A DNA stretch of 64,000 bases, from assembly GCF_965213555.1 (NCBI RefSeq), contig NZ_OZ243890.1, forward strand, positions 2,480,001-2,544,000, in the 5' to 3' direction. Origin of the DNA: Acuticoccus sp965213555. Lineage in GTDB: Bacteria; Pseudomonadota; Alphaproteobacteria; Rhizobiales; Amorphaceae. Shown piece by piece: positions 17,111-24,852 of this stretch. Each line of letters opens with the position of its first letter. Position 1 is the stretch's first letter. The translations under genes were made by a program, and so were the position numbers. The notes below the pieces were generated by a model that saw only the letters and a list, made by a program, of their open reading frames with translations, made no database searches and was not told where the DNA came from.

Positions 17111-19053
17111 TCGGCGCATGGCAGGCGGACACCATGTTGCCGGAGCGCGCGCACGAGCTCGACCCCGCGTGCGAGTGGGCGCTCGGCCACGGTGCGGACT
17201 TCGCGCTCGAGCGACGCGAGCGTCGCGAGGCCGAGGGCGACTTCTCCCACCTCATCGCCGTCTCGGCCGCGGCGCACGGCGATGGCTGGGAGCGTCACAC
17301 GCGCCTCGTGCGGGGCGAGCCGTCGGGCAAGTCGCTCGGGGCGGGCTACGCGCTTGCGGAGCGGCTCGTCTTCCCCGCACCGCTGCGCGAGCGCAGCATC
17401 GGCGAGGCCGGCCCCGCGCCGGGATGGCAGCGCCCGGACGGCCTCACGCCGGACGAACTCGTCGTGGTCGCCGTGATCGACGATGCGATCAACGTGGCGC
17501 ACGAGAGGTTCGCTGCGGCGGACGGCGGCTCGCGCGTCGACTTCGCCTGGCTCCAGGACGGGGTCCACCGCGCCGGCTCCGGCGTCGCCTACGGCCGCGA
17601 GCTCGTGCGCGGCGAGGTTGAGGCCGCGCGGCGCGAGGCCTGTGACGAGGAGGACGCGCTGCGGCGGCTCGGCCTCCTCGATTACGCGCGGCCCGGCACG
17701 GATGCCGTCGCGCGCAGGGCCGCCCACGGCACCCACATCCTCGACCTTGCCGCCGGCGCCGGGCCGCGCGAGGCCTCGCCGAACACGCGCATCATCGCCG
17801 TCCAGCTCCCCGCCCTCGTCACGCGGGACACCTCCGGGCACACGTTGGGACCGTTCTTCGTCGCTGCGCTGTCCTACGTCCTGCACCGCACGCGGCTCAT
17901 CGCTGCTGCGGTGGGGCGGCCGGTCCCGCTCGTCGTCAACTTCAGCTTCGGCACGGGCAGCGGCCCGCACGACGGCGGCCACATCATCGAGGAGGCGATG
18001 GACCACCTCGTGTCGCACCACGAGGCCGAACCGGCGGGCGGGCCGGTGCGCATCGTCGTGCCGAGCGGCAACCGCAACCTCGCTGCAGGGTGCGCGGCGG
18101 CGGAGGCCCGGCCGGGGCAGCGGACCAGCCTTGCGGTGGACTGGGTACAGCCGCCGGGCGACGGCACGTCGAGCTTCCTCGAGGTCTGGCTGCCGGCGGG
18201 TGCCGTGCCGACGCTGCGGATCGCTGCGCCTGGGGGCCCGCTCACCAAGGTCGCCCTCGCCGACGGCCCGCAGGTCCTCGTGCGGCGCTGGCCGGGGGAT
18301 GGCGGGCAGGGCATCATCGCGCGGGCGACGCTCGATCGGCCCACCTTCTGGCGCGACGACGAGGCGCGACCGCGGGTGACGCTCGCCCTCGCGCCCACCG
18401 AGCCGGACGCGACGTCACGCGCGCCCGCGCCCAGTGGCCCATGGCGGGTGGAGGTGTCTGCTGAGCTCCCCGCGGGTGCCTGCATCGAGGCCTGGATCCA
18501 GCGGGACGACGCTCCGCTGGGACATGCACCGCACGGCCGCCCGTCGACCTTTCGCGACGGAGCCTACGCGTCGACCGACGGGCGCGGCTTCCTGGTCGAC
18601 GTCGACCCTGACGCGCCGCCTGCGGGGGTCGTGCGTCGTGCCGGCTCACTGAGCGGTACGGCGACGGCGACGGCCGCCTGCGCCGTCGTGGTGGGTGGCT
18701 ACGTGCACGGTCCGTGTGCAGCGCGCATGGCGCCCTACTCAGCGACCGCCGGGCCGCACCACCGCGCGCCGGACGTCGCCGCCGTGGCGGACCGGTCGAT
18801 CCTCCGCCCTGGCACCCTTGCCGCCGGCAGCCGCAGCGGCAGCCGGGTCGCCCTCGCAGGGACGAGCGTCGCCGCTCCGCTCGTGGCCCGCTGGCTCGCC
18901 GAGCGCATGACCGGCGCGGCCGAAGGAGGTGTCCCGGCGACGGACCTTGCTGCCTACTTCGCGCAGGACGCTGGCCGCAGCCCCTTCGTGCCCCTTTCGG
19001 CGCGGGGAGGCGCAGGTGCCCTGCATCCGCCAGCAATGATGCGGCTCGACTGA
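17107..19053 (+). CDS. Subtilisin-like (S8) serine protease
   Basis: This 648-residue S8 protease has the catalytic Asp in VVAVIDDAI (about residue 125), His in AAHGTHILDLAAG (about 207), the oxyanion Asn in VVPSGNRN (about 322) and Ser in ALAGTSVAAPLVA (about 587). There is no signal peptide, so it may be cytoplasmic or use another route. A long insert of roughly 250 residues lies between the Asn and Ser motifs. ATG 17107 overlaps the PAP2 stop (ATGA), fixing the start and implying coupled translation. The natural target is unknown; processing of the neighbouring PAP2 protein is one guess. Confidence 0.88.
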   Translation: MIGAWQADTMLPERAHELDPACEWALGHGADFALERRERREAEGDFSHLIAVSAAAHGDGWERHTRLVRGEPSGKSLGAGYALAERLVFPAPLRERSIGEAGPAPGWQRPDGLTPDELVVVAVIDDAINVAHERFAAADGGSRVDFAWLQDGVHRAGSGVAYGRELVRGEVEAARREACDEEDALRRLGLLDYARPGTDAVARRAAHGTHILDLAAGAGPREASPNTRIIAVQLPALVTRDTSGHTLGPFFVAALSYVLHRTRLIAAAVGRPVPLVVNFSFGTGSGPHDGGHIIEEAMDHLVSHHEAEPAGGPVRIVVPSGNRNLAAGCAAAEARPGQRTSLAVDWVQPPGDGTSSFLEVWLPAGAVPTLRIAAPGGPLTKVALADGPQVLVRRWPGDGGQGIIARATLDRPTFWRDDEARPRVTLALAPTEPDATSRAPAPSGPWRVEVSAELPAGACIEAWIQRDDAPLGHAPHGRPSTFRDGAYASTDGRGFLVDVDPDAPPAGVVRRAGSLSGTATATAACAVVVGGYVHGPCAARMAPYSATAGPHHRAPDVAAVADRSILRPGTLAAGSRSGSRVALAGTSVAAPLVARWLAERMTGAAEGGVPATDLAAYFAQDAGRSPFVPLSARGGAGALHPPAMMRLD

Positions 19054-19291
19054 GGGCCCATCGCCGGCACTCGCCGCTGCACATTGAACTTCCGAGCTCG
19101 CCGCAATGTCGCCACGCGCGAGCCCCATTGCGGTCCGAAGTCCTTAGCCAATAAACGATAGTTTCACGGCTCGGCCCGTGAGGATGGTTTAGGGTTCCGG
19201 TGTCTGAAGGTGGGACGGTCCGTCGGCGTCACGCTTCGCAAGGTCCGTAGCGGCGTGGTGCAGGGGCTTCAACGTTGAGGGAGGCAGCCGC

Positions 19292-19495
19292 ATGGTCCAC
19301 ATGGAACCGTTGCCGCGCACCGGCTACGACGACGACGGCAAGCTCATCTTCCTCCCAGCCAGCGCGTTGGACCGCCCGCAGGAGCGCCTGGTCCAACGCC
19401 GCTACTGCCCATGCTGCCGTCGCACCATCGACGCTGGTCTGCACGCGTTCGGCGACGGCGACAGCTGCCTGGCGGAACCCCTCAAGCTGCAGTAA
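19292..19495 (+). CDS. Small CPCC-motif protein
   Basis: This is a 67-residue hypothetical protein with a cysteine cluster YCPCCRRTIDAG and one later Cys (GDSC), suggestive of a small metal-binding knuckle. ATG 19292 has GGGAGG at 19280-19285, six bases upstream. It stands alone between the protease and ferritin-like genes, with gaps of about 238 and 213 bases. No family is recognised. Confidence 0.55.
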   Translation: MVHMEPLPRTGYDDDGKLIFLPASALDRPQERLVQRRYCPCCRRTIDAGLHAFGDGDSCLAEPLKLQ

Positions 19496-19708
19496 CCCTG
19501 GGGCTTCGGACGCTTCAGCTCACCCCTAGTTGCCTCCAGCGCTTCGTTCGCGTCGGGCATCGGGAATGTGTTTTCGTCCGCCAGCAACCAAACGGGCACT
19601 CGTTACGTATGTCATAAAGAGCCTTGCCCAGGGGTTGCCGGTGCCGGCAGGATCGCGCTACGCCCTGGAGTTGTGGCTCGACCCTGTGTGCACTTACTGG
19701 AGATCGCA

Positions 19709-20671
19709 ATGAGTGAACCTGACACCCCCGTGCAACGCGCCGTCATCGTGACGGAGAACGAAGGCGCGCGCACCATCGACCTCGACGCAGGTCGCCGTGC
19801 GTTCCTGCGCAGCGTCGGCGTCGGCGCGGTCGGCGCGACGGCGCTGGCCGGCGGGATCGGCGGGTCCGTCCGCACCGCCCGTGCCCAGGACGGCGTGATC
19901 AACGACATCGCGATCCTCAACTTCGCGCTGAACCTCGAGTACCTTGAGGCGGAGTTCTACCTGCGCGCCGCGTTCGGTCGTGGGCTGTCCAACGACGACA
20001 TCGACGGCGAGGGTGAGCTCGGCCCGGTCACCGGCGGCGCCCAGGTGTCCTTCGACACGAAGGACATCCGGCTCTATGCCGAGGAGATCGCCATGGACGA
20101 GGAGGCGCACGTCAAGTTCCTCCGCGCAGCCACGGGCGACCAGGCGATCGCCCGTCCGGCGATCAACCTGCAGCGCTCGTTCAACCAGGCGTCCCGCGCG
20201 GCCGGGCTCGGTAACAACTTCAACCCCTTCACCAACGAGGTGAACTTCCTCCTCGCCGCGTTCATCTTCGAGGACGTGGGCGTGACCGCCTACAAGGGCG
20301 CCGCTCCGCTCATCGAGGATCCCGCGATCCTGTCGGCGGCCGCGGGCCTCCTCGGCACCGAGGCCTACCACGCGGGCCTGGTGCGCACGACCATGCGCGG
20401 CCTTGGCCTCCTCGTTGAGGCGAACCGGATCTCCGACGCGCGCGACTCGCTCGATGGCCCTTCGAACCGGGACGGCGGCATCGGCACGCGCAACCGCTCC
20501 AACATCGTGCCGACGGACGACAACGCGCTGATCTACGGCCGTACGCCGCGGCAGGTGCTCGACATCGTCTACCTCAGCAAGCGCAAGCGCGGCGGGTTCT
20601 TCCCGCAGGGCATCAACGGCGCGCTGGACGCCTTCAGCGGCAACGCCGACGACGACGACGACGACAACTGA
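19709..20671 (+). CDS. Tat-exported ferritin-like domain protein
   Basis: This 320-residue protein has a twin-arginine signal in its N-terminal 60 residues (GRRAFLRSVGVGAVGATALAG, ending near ARAQ). A ferritin-like helical domain follows (NFALNLEYLEAEFYLRAAFG, AMDEEAHVKFLRAA, LGTEAYHAGLVRTT), of the dessication-associated PCC13-62/Rds1 type. Glu and His at these helices could form a diiron site, which is inference. The C-terminus ends in a run of six Asp and Asn, unusual and possibly metal- or surface-binding. ATG 19709 is chosen (GGAG upstream) over the longer frame from 19568. A strong hairpin follows the stop. Confidence 0.85.
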   Translation: MSEPDTPVQRAVIVTENEGARTIDLDAGRRAFLRSVGVGAVGATALAGGIGGSVRTARAQDGVINDIAILNFALNLEYLEAEFYLRAAFGRGLSNDDIDGEGELGPVTGGAQVSFDTKDIRLYAEEIAMDEEAHVKFLRAATGDQAIARPAINLQRSFNQASRAAGLGNNFNPFTNEVNFLLAAFIFEDVGVTAYKGAAPLIEDPAILSAAAGLLGTEAYHAGLVRTTMRGLGLLVEANRISDARDSLDGPSNRDGGIGTRNRSNIVPTDDNALIYGRTPRQVLDIVYLSKRKRGGFFPQGINGALDAFSGNADDDDDDN

Positions 20672-20677
20672 TCGTCA

Positions 20678-20714
20678 GCCGAGGGGCGGCGGCGCTTCGG
20701 CGCCGTCCCTCGGC
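20678..20714 (+). terminator. GC-rich hairpin after the ferritin-like gene
   Basis: GCCGAGGG...GGCGC-TTCG-GCGCCG..CCCTCGGC forms a long GC stem with a stable TTCG tetraloop and a small bulge. It sits seven bases after the ferritin-like stop and 18 bases before the converging GspC-like gene end. No T-run is present, as is common in such GC-rich genomes. Confidence 0.6.
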
Positions 20715-20731
20715 CCTGGCGCGGCGGTCGA

Positions 20732-21292
20732 TCACTCGTCGACGATGGTGATCTCGCCGCGCAGGATCTTGAGGAGCGTGTCGCTCGAGGCGTCGGCGAG
20801 GCTCGCCCGTCCGGCGGTGACGCGCGCGGCCTCTGGCGCCTCCGCGGTGTTGCGCTCGCGCCCAGGCTGGAACAACGCGAACGTCTCCGTCCGGCCCTCC
20901 CGCGCTAGCGTGAGGCTCGCGCGGTCGATGGCCTCGACCCGCCAGCCCGCATGCGAGTCGTCCGCCTCCAACGAGATCGTCGTCCCCGCGCCGAGGTTGT
21001 TGACGATGGCGATGGACCGCCCGGCGATCTCGATCACCCCGATGAGCTCAAGGTTCGGCCGTGGTGCCGGTGGCGGCGCCGTGCGCTGCGGCTCGGGCTC
21101 AGGCGCGGGTTGCGGCGGTCGCCGCGTCGGGCTGAACAGCGGCCGCTCGCGGAACGCCTCGAGCGCCGACGACGGCACGCTCGCCATCGGGTTCGCCGGC
21201 GCGGCGTCGGCCTGGACCTGCGTGGCCGACGGGGCCGCGGTTGCCAACTGACCGGCGAGAGCGACCGCGCTGATGACGGCATGCCGCCTCAC
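20732..21292 (-). CDS. GspC/GspN-like type II secretion protein
   Basis: This 186-residue protein has one hydrophobic N-terminal segment, a Pro-rich linker (residues about 55-80) and a small beta domain. The features are FRERPLFSPTRRPP, then LELIGVIEIAGRSIAIV and GWRVEAIDRASLTLAREGR, which recall the HR region of GspC or GspN. There is no PDZ domain. The GTG at 21292 overlaps the gspM stop (GTGA) and is preferred over ATG 21310. It is the last gene of the leftward secretion arm. Identity as C rather than N rests on weak similarity and position. Confidence 0.6.
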   Translation of the reverse strand: MRRHAVISAVALAGQLATAAPSATQVQADAAPANPMASVPSSALEAFRERPLFSPTRRPPQPAPEPEPQRTAPPPAPRPNLELIGVIEIAGRSIAIVNNLGAGTTISLEADDSHAGWRVEAIDRASLTLAREGRTETFALFQPGRERNTAEAPEAARVTAGRASLADASSDTLLKILRGEITIVDE

Positions 21293-21861
21293 GCGCCCCG
21301 CCGATCCCACACGCTGCGCACCGTCACCTCGACGCGCAGGAGCGGGTCATCCTGCGAGCGGGCGTCGGACGTCCCGGTAGGGCGGACCTCGAGCGCGCCG
21401 ACGACGACGAGCGGCGTGCCGACCTCCATGCGGTGGAGCGCGGTGAGCAGCGCCTCGTTGGTCGCCTCGAACGTCAGCCGCACCATCACACCCGGCGTCG
21501 ACCCGTCGGGGTCGCCGTCCTCCGCTTCGTCCGGCGTCGCGTCCTGTACCTCGACGATGCGCGCGCCGGCGTCCGCCGCGATGCCGACGAGGTGCTGCTG
21601 CAGCGCCGCCGTCGCGAGCGCGCGCGAGGCTCCGGACAGGAGCGCGCCGTCGGCACGCAGGGGGCCGTCCTGCGGTCCTGCTCGTGCGAGCCTCGCCTCG
21701 AGGGCCGCGACCTCGACGGCACGGCGCTCCAGGCTCGCGCGCCCCTCGGCGGCACGGGTGAGGTTCCCCGCGATCAACCCCGCGAGGACGAGGGGGAGCG
21801 CGACGAACGCTGCGACGGCCACGAGGCGCAGCGCGGTGTTCGATTGGGACGAGGGGGTCAC
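21289..21861 (-). CDS. gspM: GspM-like type II secretion protein
   Basis: This 190-residue protein has a single N-terminal membrane helix (residues about 10-32), a coiled-coil-like stretch (EGRASLERRAVEVAALEARL) and a C-terminal ferredoxin-like domain, the GspM layout. It follows gspL with a GTGA overlap at 21858-21861. GspM usually binds GspL and helps assemble the inner-membrane platform. The call relies on layout and neighbours more than on strong motifs. Confidence 0.7.
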   Translation of the reverse strand: MTPSSQSNTALRLVAVAAFVALPLVLAGLIAGNLTRAAEGRASLERRAVEVAALEARLARAGPQDGPLRADGALLSGASRALATAALQQHLVGIAADAGARIVEVQDATPDEAEDGDPDGSTPGVMVRLTFEATNEALLTALHRMEVGTPLVVVGALEVRPTGTSDARSQDDPLLRVEVTVRSVWDRRGA

Positions 21862-22952
21862 GGCTCGCCCACCGCGGGGGCGCGCGTGGCAAGGATGTCG
21901 AAGGCGTCCCGGCCGTCGCCGTCGCGCACCACGGGAGCTGCGAAGCGCACGTCCGTCAGCCCGTCGGCTCCCTCGAGGACCGCGATCAGCGACGGTGCGT
22001 CGTCGGAGATCCCGGTGAGGCGCACGCTGGCCTCATCGACGGACAGCGCCGTCAGGTGACTGTCGTCCGGCAGCACGGTCGCAAGGCCGTCAACGAACAG
22101 CGCGATGGAGCGGTCCGGCAACTTCGCGGCGAGGAGGGTCGCGATGGGGTCCGCGGCCCCCTGCGCCCCGGAGCGCTCGACGACGGCGCGACGGACCGCG
22201 GCAGCACGGTCGCCGAGCGCGTCGCCGGCAACTTCGGCGCGCGCCGCGAGCCACGCGGACCCCGCCGCCGCCGCGCCGAGGAGGACGAGCACCGTAACGA
22301 CCGCGACCTTGAGGCGACGGCGCGATCGGCGGCGGCTCGGGTCGGCGGCGCCACGGTAGAGGTCGACGGCGACGGGCTGGGCGAGGTCGGCGCCCGCCAC
22401 GCCAAGGATGGTCGGCGTGAGGCCGAGCCCGGCCAGCGGGCGGGCCGCGGCCTCGGCGATGGCGCGCGAGGTTGCCACCACGTCGACCGCCACGTGCCCA
22501 TCCGGTTCGGCGACGTCCGCCGCCTCGTAGCCGAACAGCACCTGATCGCCACGCCACGGCGTCATCCGGTCGAGCCGATGGTGCAGCACGGCGGCGAACA
22601 CGTCGCGCGCCGCGTCCGGCAGGCGCACGGTGCGCCGCAGCACCTTGCCCTCGCCGAGCCGGAGCTCCACCGAGCGGCCGCCCCAGCTCTTCACGGTCCG
22701 CTCGGCCGGCTCGGACAGTTCGTCCACCCGCCCGAGGCGATCCACCGTCCGGCCTGAGACGCGCCACAGCGTGAGGCCGTCGTCGCCGTCCACCGCCACG
22801 AGGCGTGCGGCGGCGCCCGTCCGCCGCAGCAGCGGGTCGAGCACCTCGGCGAACGCGTCGAGCAGGCGATCGAAGGCGCCACGGTTGCCACCGTCGTCGA
22901 GCTGTTTCGAGGGCGCCATTCCGCCGGGCTGCGCCGACGCGGTGTCCGTCAT
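21858..22952 (-). CDS. gspL: GspL-like type II secretion protein
   Basis: This 364-residue protein has an N-terminal actin-like cytoplasmic domain (LTLWRVSGRTVDRLG..., residues about 55-210), a basic stretch and one membrane helix (VAVVTVLVLLGAAAAGSAWLA, near 220-240), then a periplasmic PilN-like domain. That is the GspL design, linking the GspE ATPase to the periplasm. The ATG at 22952 overlaps the gspE TGA (ATGA), fixing the start. Confidence 0.82.
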   Translation of the reverse strand: MTDTASAQPGGMAPSKQLDDGGNRGAFDRLLDAFAEVLDPLLRRTGAAARLVAVDGDDGLTLWRVSGRTVDRLGRVDELSEPAERTVKSWGGRSVELRLGEGKVLRRTVRLPDAARDVFAAVLHHRLDRMTPWRGDQVLFGYEAADVAEPDGHVAVDVVATSRAIAEAAARPLAGLGLTPTILGVAGADLAQPVAVDLYRGAADPSRRRSRRRLKVAVVTVLVLLGAAAAGSAWLAARAEVAGDALGDRAAAVRRAVVERSGAQGAADPIATLLAAKLPDRSIALFVDGLATVLPDDSHLTALSVDEASVRLTGISDDAPSLIAVLEGADGLTDVRFAAPVVRDGDGRDAFDILATRAPAVGEP

Positions 22953-24610
22953 GTGACGGTCCGCAGGACTTCGTCGATGGTCGTCACCCCGGCGGCGACC
23001 TTGCCGAGGCCGTCCTCCAGCATCGTGCGCATGCCGTTGTTCCTCGCGGCGGCGCGCAGGGCGTCGGTGTCCGGCGTGCCGCGGATCAGTGCTCGCAGTC
23101 CCGGATCGACCTTCATCACCTCGAAGATGCCCACACGACCTCGATAGCCCGTGCCGCCGCACGCCGAGCACCCCCTCGCCTCGAAGGTCCGGGCGGTCGG
23201 CGGCAGCCGCGCCGCGCCGGCCGGCAGGGCTGCGGCCACGTCGTCCGCCGGCCGCTCGGCGCGGCACCGCAGGCACAGCCGGCGCACGAGGCGCTGGCCG
23301 ACGACGCCGCGCAGCGTCGCGCCGATGAGGTACGGCTCGACCCCCATGTCGACGAGGCGCACGACCGCGTCCGCCGCGCTGTTCGTGTGGAGCGTCGTCA
23401 GCACCAGGTGCCCGGTGAGCGCCGCCTGGATGGCGATGGCGGCCGTCTCGCCGTCGCGCATCTCGCCGACCATGATGATGTCGGGGTCGTGACGCAGGAA
23501 GGCGCGCAGTGCGCTCGCGAAGGTGATGCCGATGGCGGGGCGCACCTGCGTCTGGTGGACGCCGGCGACCTCGTACTCCACAGGGTCCTCGACGGTGACG
23601 ATCTTGCGCGAGGGGTCGTTGACGAGGCCGAGGGCGGTGGCGAGCGTGGTCGTCTTGCCGCTCCCTGTGGGACCGGTGACGACGACGAGCCCGTGCGGCT
23701 CGGCGAGCAGGGCGCCCACCGCATCGCGATCCGCCTCCTCCATGCCGATGCGAGACAGCTCCAGGAGCCGCGGGTCCTTGACGAGGACGCGCAGCACCGC
23801 GGTCTCGCCGTGCATCGTCGGCATGATGGCGACGCGCACCTGCGCCTCCACCGCGCCGACACGCACGTTGGCCCGCCCATCCTGGGGCAAACGCCGCTCG
23901 GCGATGTCGAGCCCGGCGAGGATCTTGATGCGCGAGACGACCGCCGGTGCGAGGTGGCGGGGCAGGGCGGGCTCGGCCCGCAGCAGACCATCCACCCGCA
24001 GCCTCACGCGGAGCTGATCGCGCTCGGTCTCGAGGTGGACGTCGGTGGCGCCGAGCTCCACGGCGCGCTCCAGGAGGTCGTCGATGAGGCGAACGATGGG
24101 TGCGCCACGAGCAAGGTCTTGCAGCGTGTCGACCGTGTCCTCGAGGGCGGGTGCGAGCTCCGCCGCGGGGGCCGCTGCGGCCGGCTCGCCGCGCTCGAAG
24201 ACGAGCGCGAGGTCTTCGAACGATGCGACGGCGAGGGGCAGCGGGCGGCCCAGCGCCAGCGCGACGGCCTCCATAGCGTCGCGTCGCCCTGGGTCGGCGA
24301 CGGCGAGGAGGTGCGTGCCGTCCCCGAGCTCCAGGGGGCACAGGTTCGCCTCGCGCAGGAAACGCCGCGACAGGTCGCCGAACCGCGGTGTCCCTGCGGC
24401 CAACTCCGCCGAGCCGAGCCGCCGGAGCCCGTGGTGCCGGGCCGCGGCGTCCGCCAGGTCGTCGCCGCTTGCCTCCTCCGCACGCCAGGCTGCCTCGAGG
24501 TCGTCGACGCGCTCGACGCGCTCGAGCGCGCTCGGGCCAGCCGCCAACTCCACACCCACGCCGATACTCCCACGTCCGCCCGCCGCATCCAACGCATGGG
24601 GCGAGCTCAC
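22949..24610 (-). CDS. gspE: Type II secretion ATPase GspE
   Basis: This secretion ATPase has an N1 MshEN-like domain, Walker A GPTGSGKTTT at about residues 313-322 of the chosen product, Asp box VEDPVEYEVAGVHQTQV, Walker B DIIMVGEMRDGETA, His box LVLTTLHTNSA, and a C-terminal four-cysteine zinc motif (CLRCR ... CSACGG). The frame is open far upstream to 24841. GTG 24610, 24643 and 24667 are all possible starts, none with a clear ribosome site; 24610 is used because the Ala-rich soluble domain begins there. It heads the leftward arm and faces gspD across about 240 bases. Confidence 0.93.
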   Translation of the reverse strand: MSSPHALDAAGGRGSIGVGVELAAGPSALERVERVDDLEAAWRAEEASGDDLADAAARHHGLRRLGSAELAAGTPRFGDLSRRFLREANLCPLELGDGTHLLAVADPGRRDAMEAVALALGRPLPLAVASFEDLALVFERGEPAAAAPAAELAPALEDTVDTLQDLARGAPIVRLIDDLLERAVELGATDVHLETERDQLRVRLRVDGLLRAEPALPRHLAPAVVSRIKILAGLDIAERRLPQDGRANVRVGAVEAQVRVAIMPTMHGETAVLRVLVKDPRLLELSRIGMEEADRDAVGALLAEPHGLVVVTGPTGSGKTTTLATALGLVNDPSRKIVTVEDPVEYEVAGVHQTQVRPAIGITFASALRAFLRHDPDIIMVGEMRDGETAAIAIQAALTGHLVLTTLHTNSAADAVVRLVDMGVEPYLIGATLRGVVGQRLVRRLCLRCRAERPADDVAAALPAGAARLPPTARTFEARGCSACGGTGYRGRVGIFEVMKVDPGLRALIRGTPDTDALRAAARNNGMRTMLEDGLGKVAAGVTTIDEVLRTVT

Positions 24611-24852
24611 CGTGCCGAGCGGCTGCCGGCCGCGTGCGGCCACCGGCGACGTCCATCGGCACGTCACGACCGTATCACAAGATACCGGCGGCACGCTTGT
24701 GAAAGCAACGTCTTGGGGCTTTGCGTTAACGGCTGACTCGCGCACACGGTATAGGCTCGCGGCGATCGCGCGGGCGCATGTCCGCCTCAGCGCCGAGAGT
24801 CGCCAACCGCCGCCGAAGGAGACGTCGTGGGTCAAGGACAAGTCCAGCGTCG

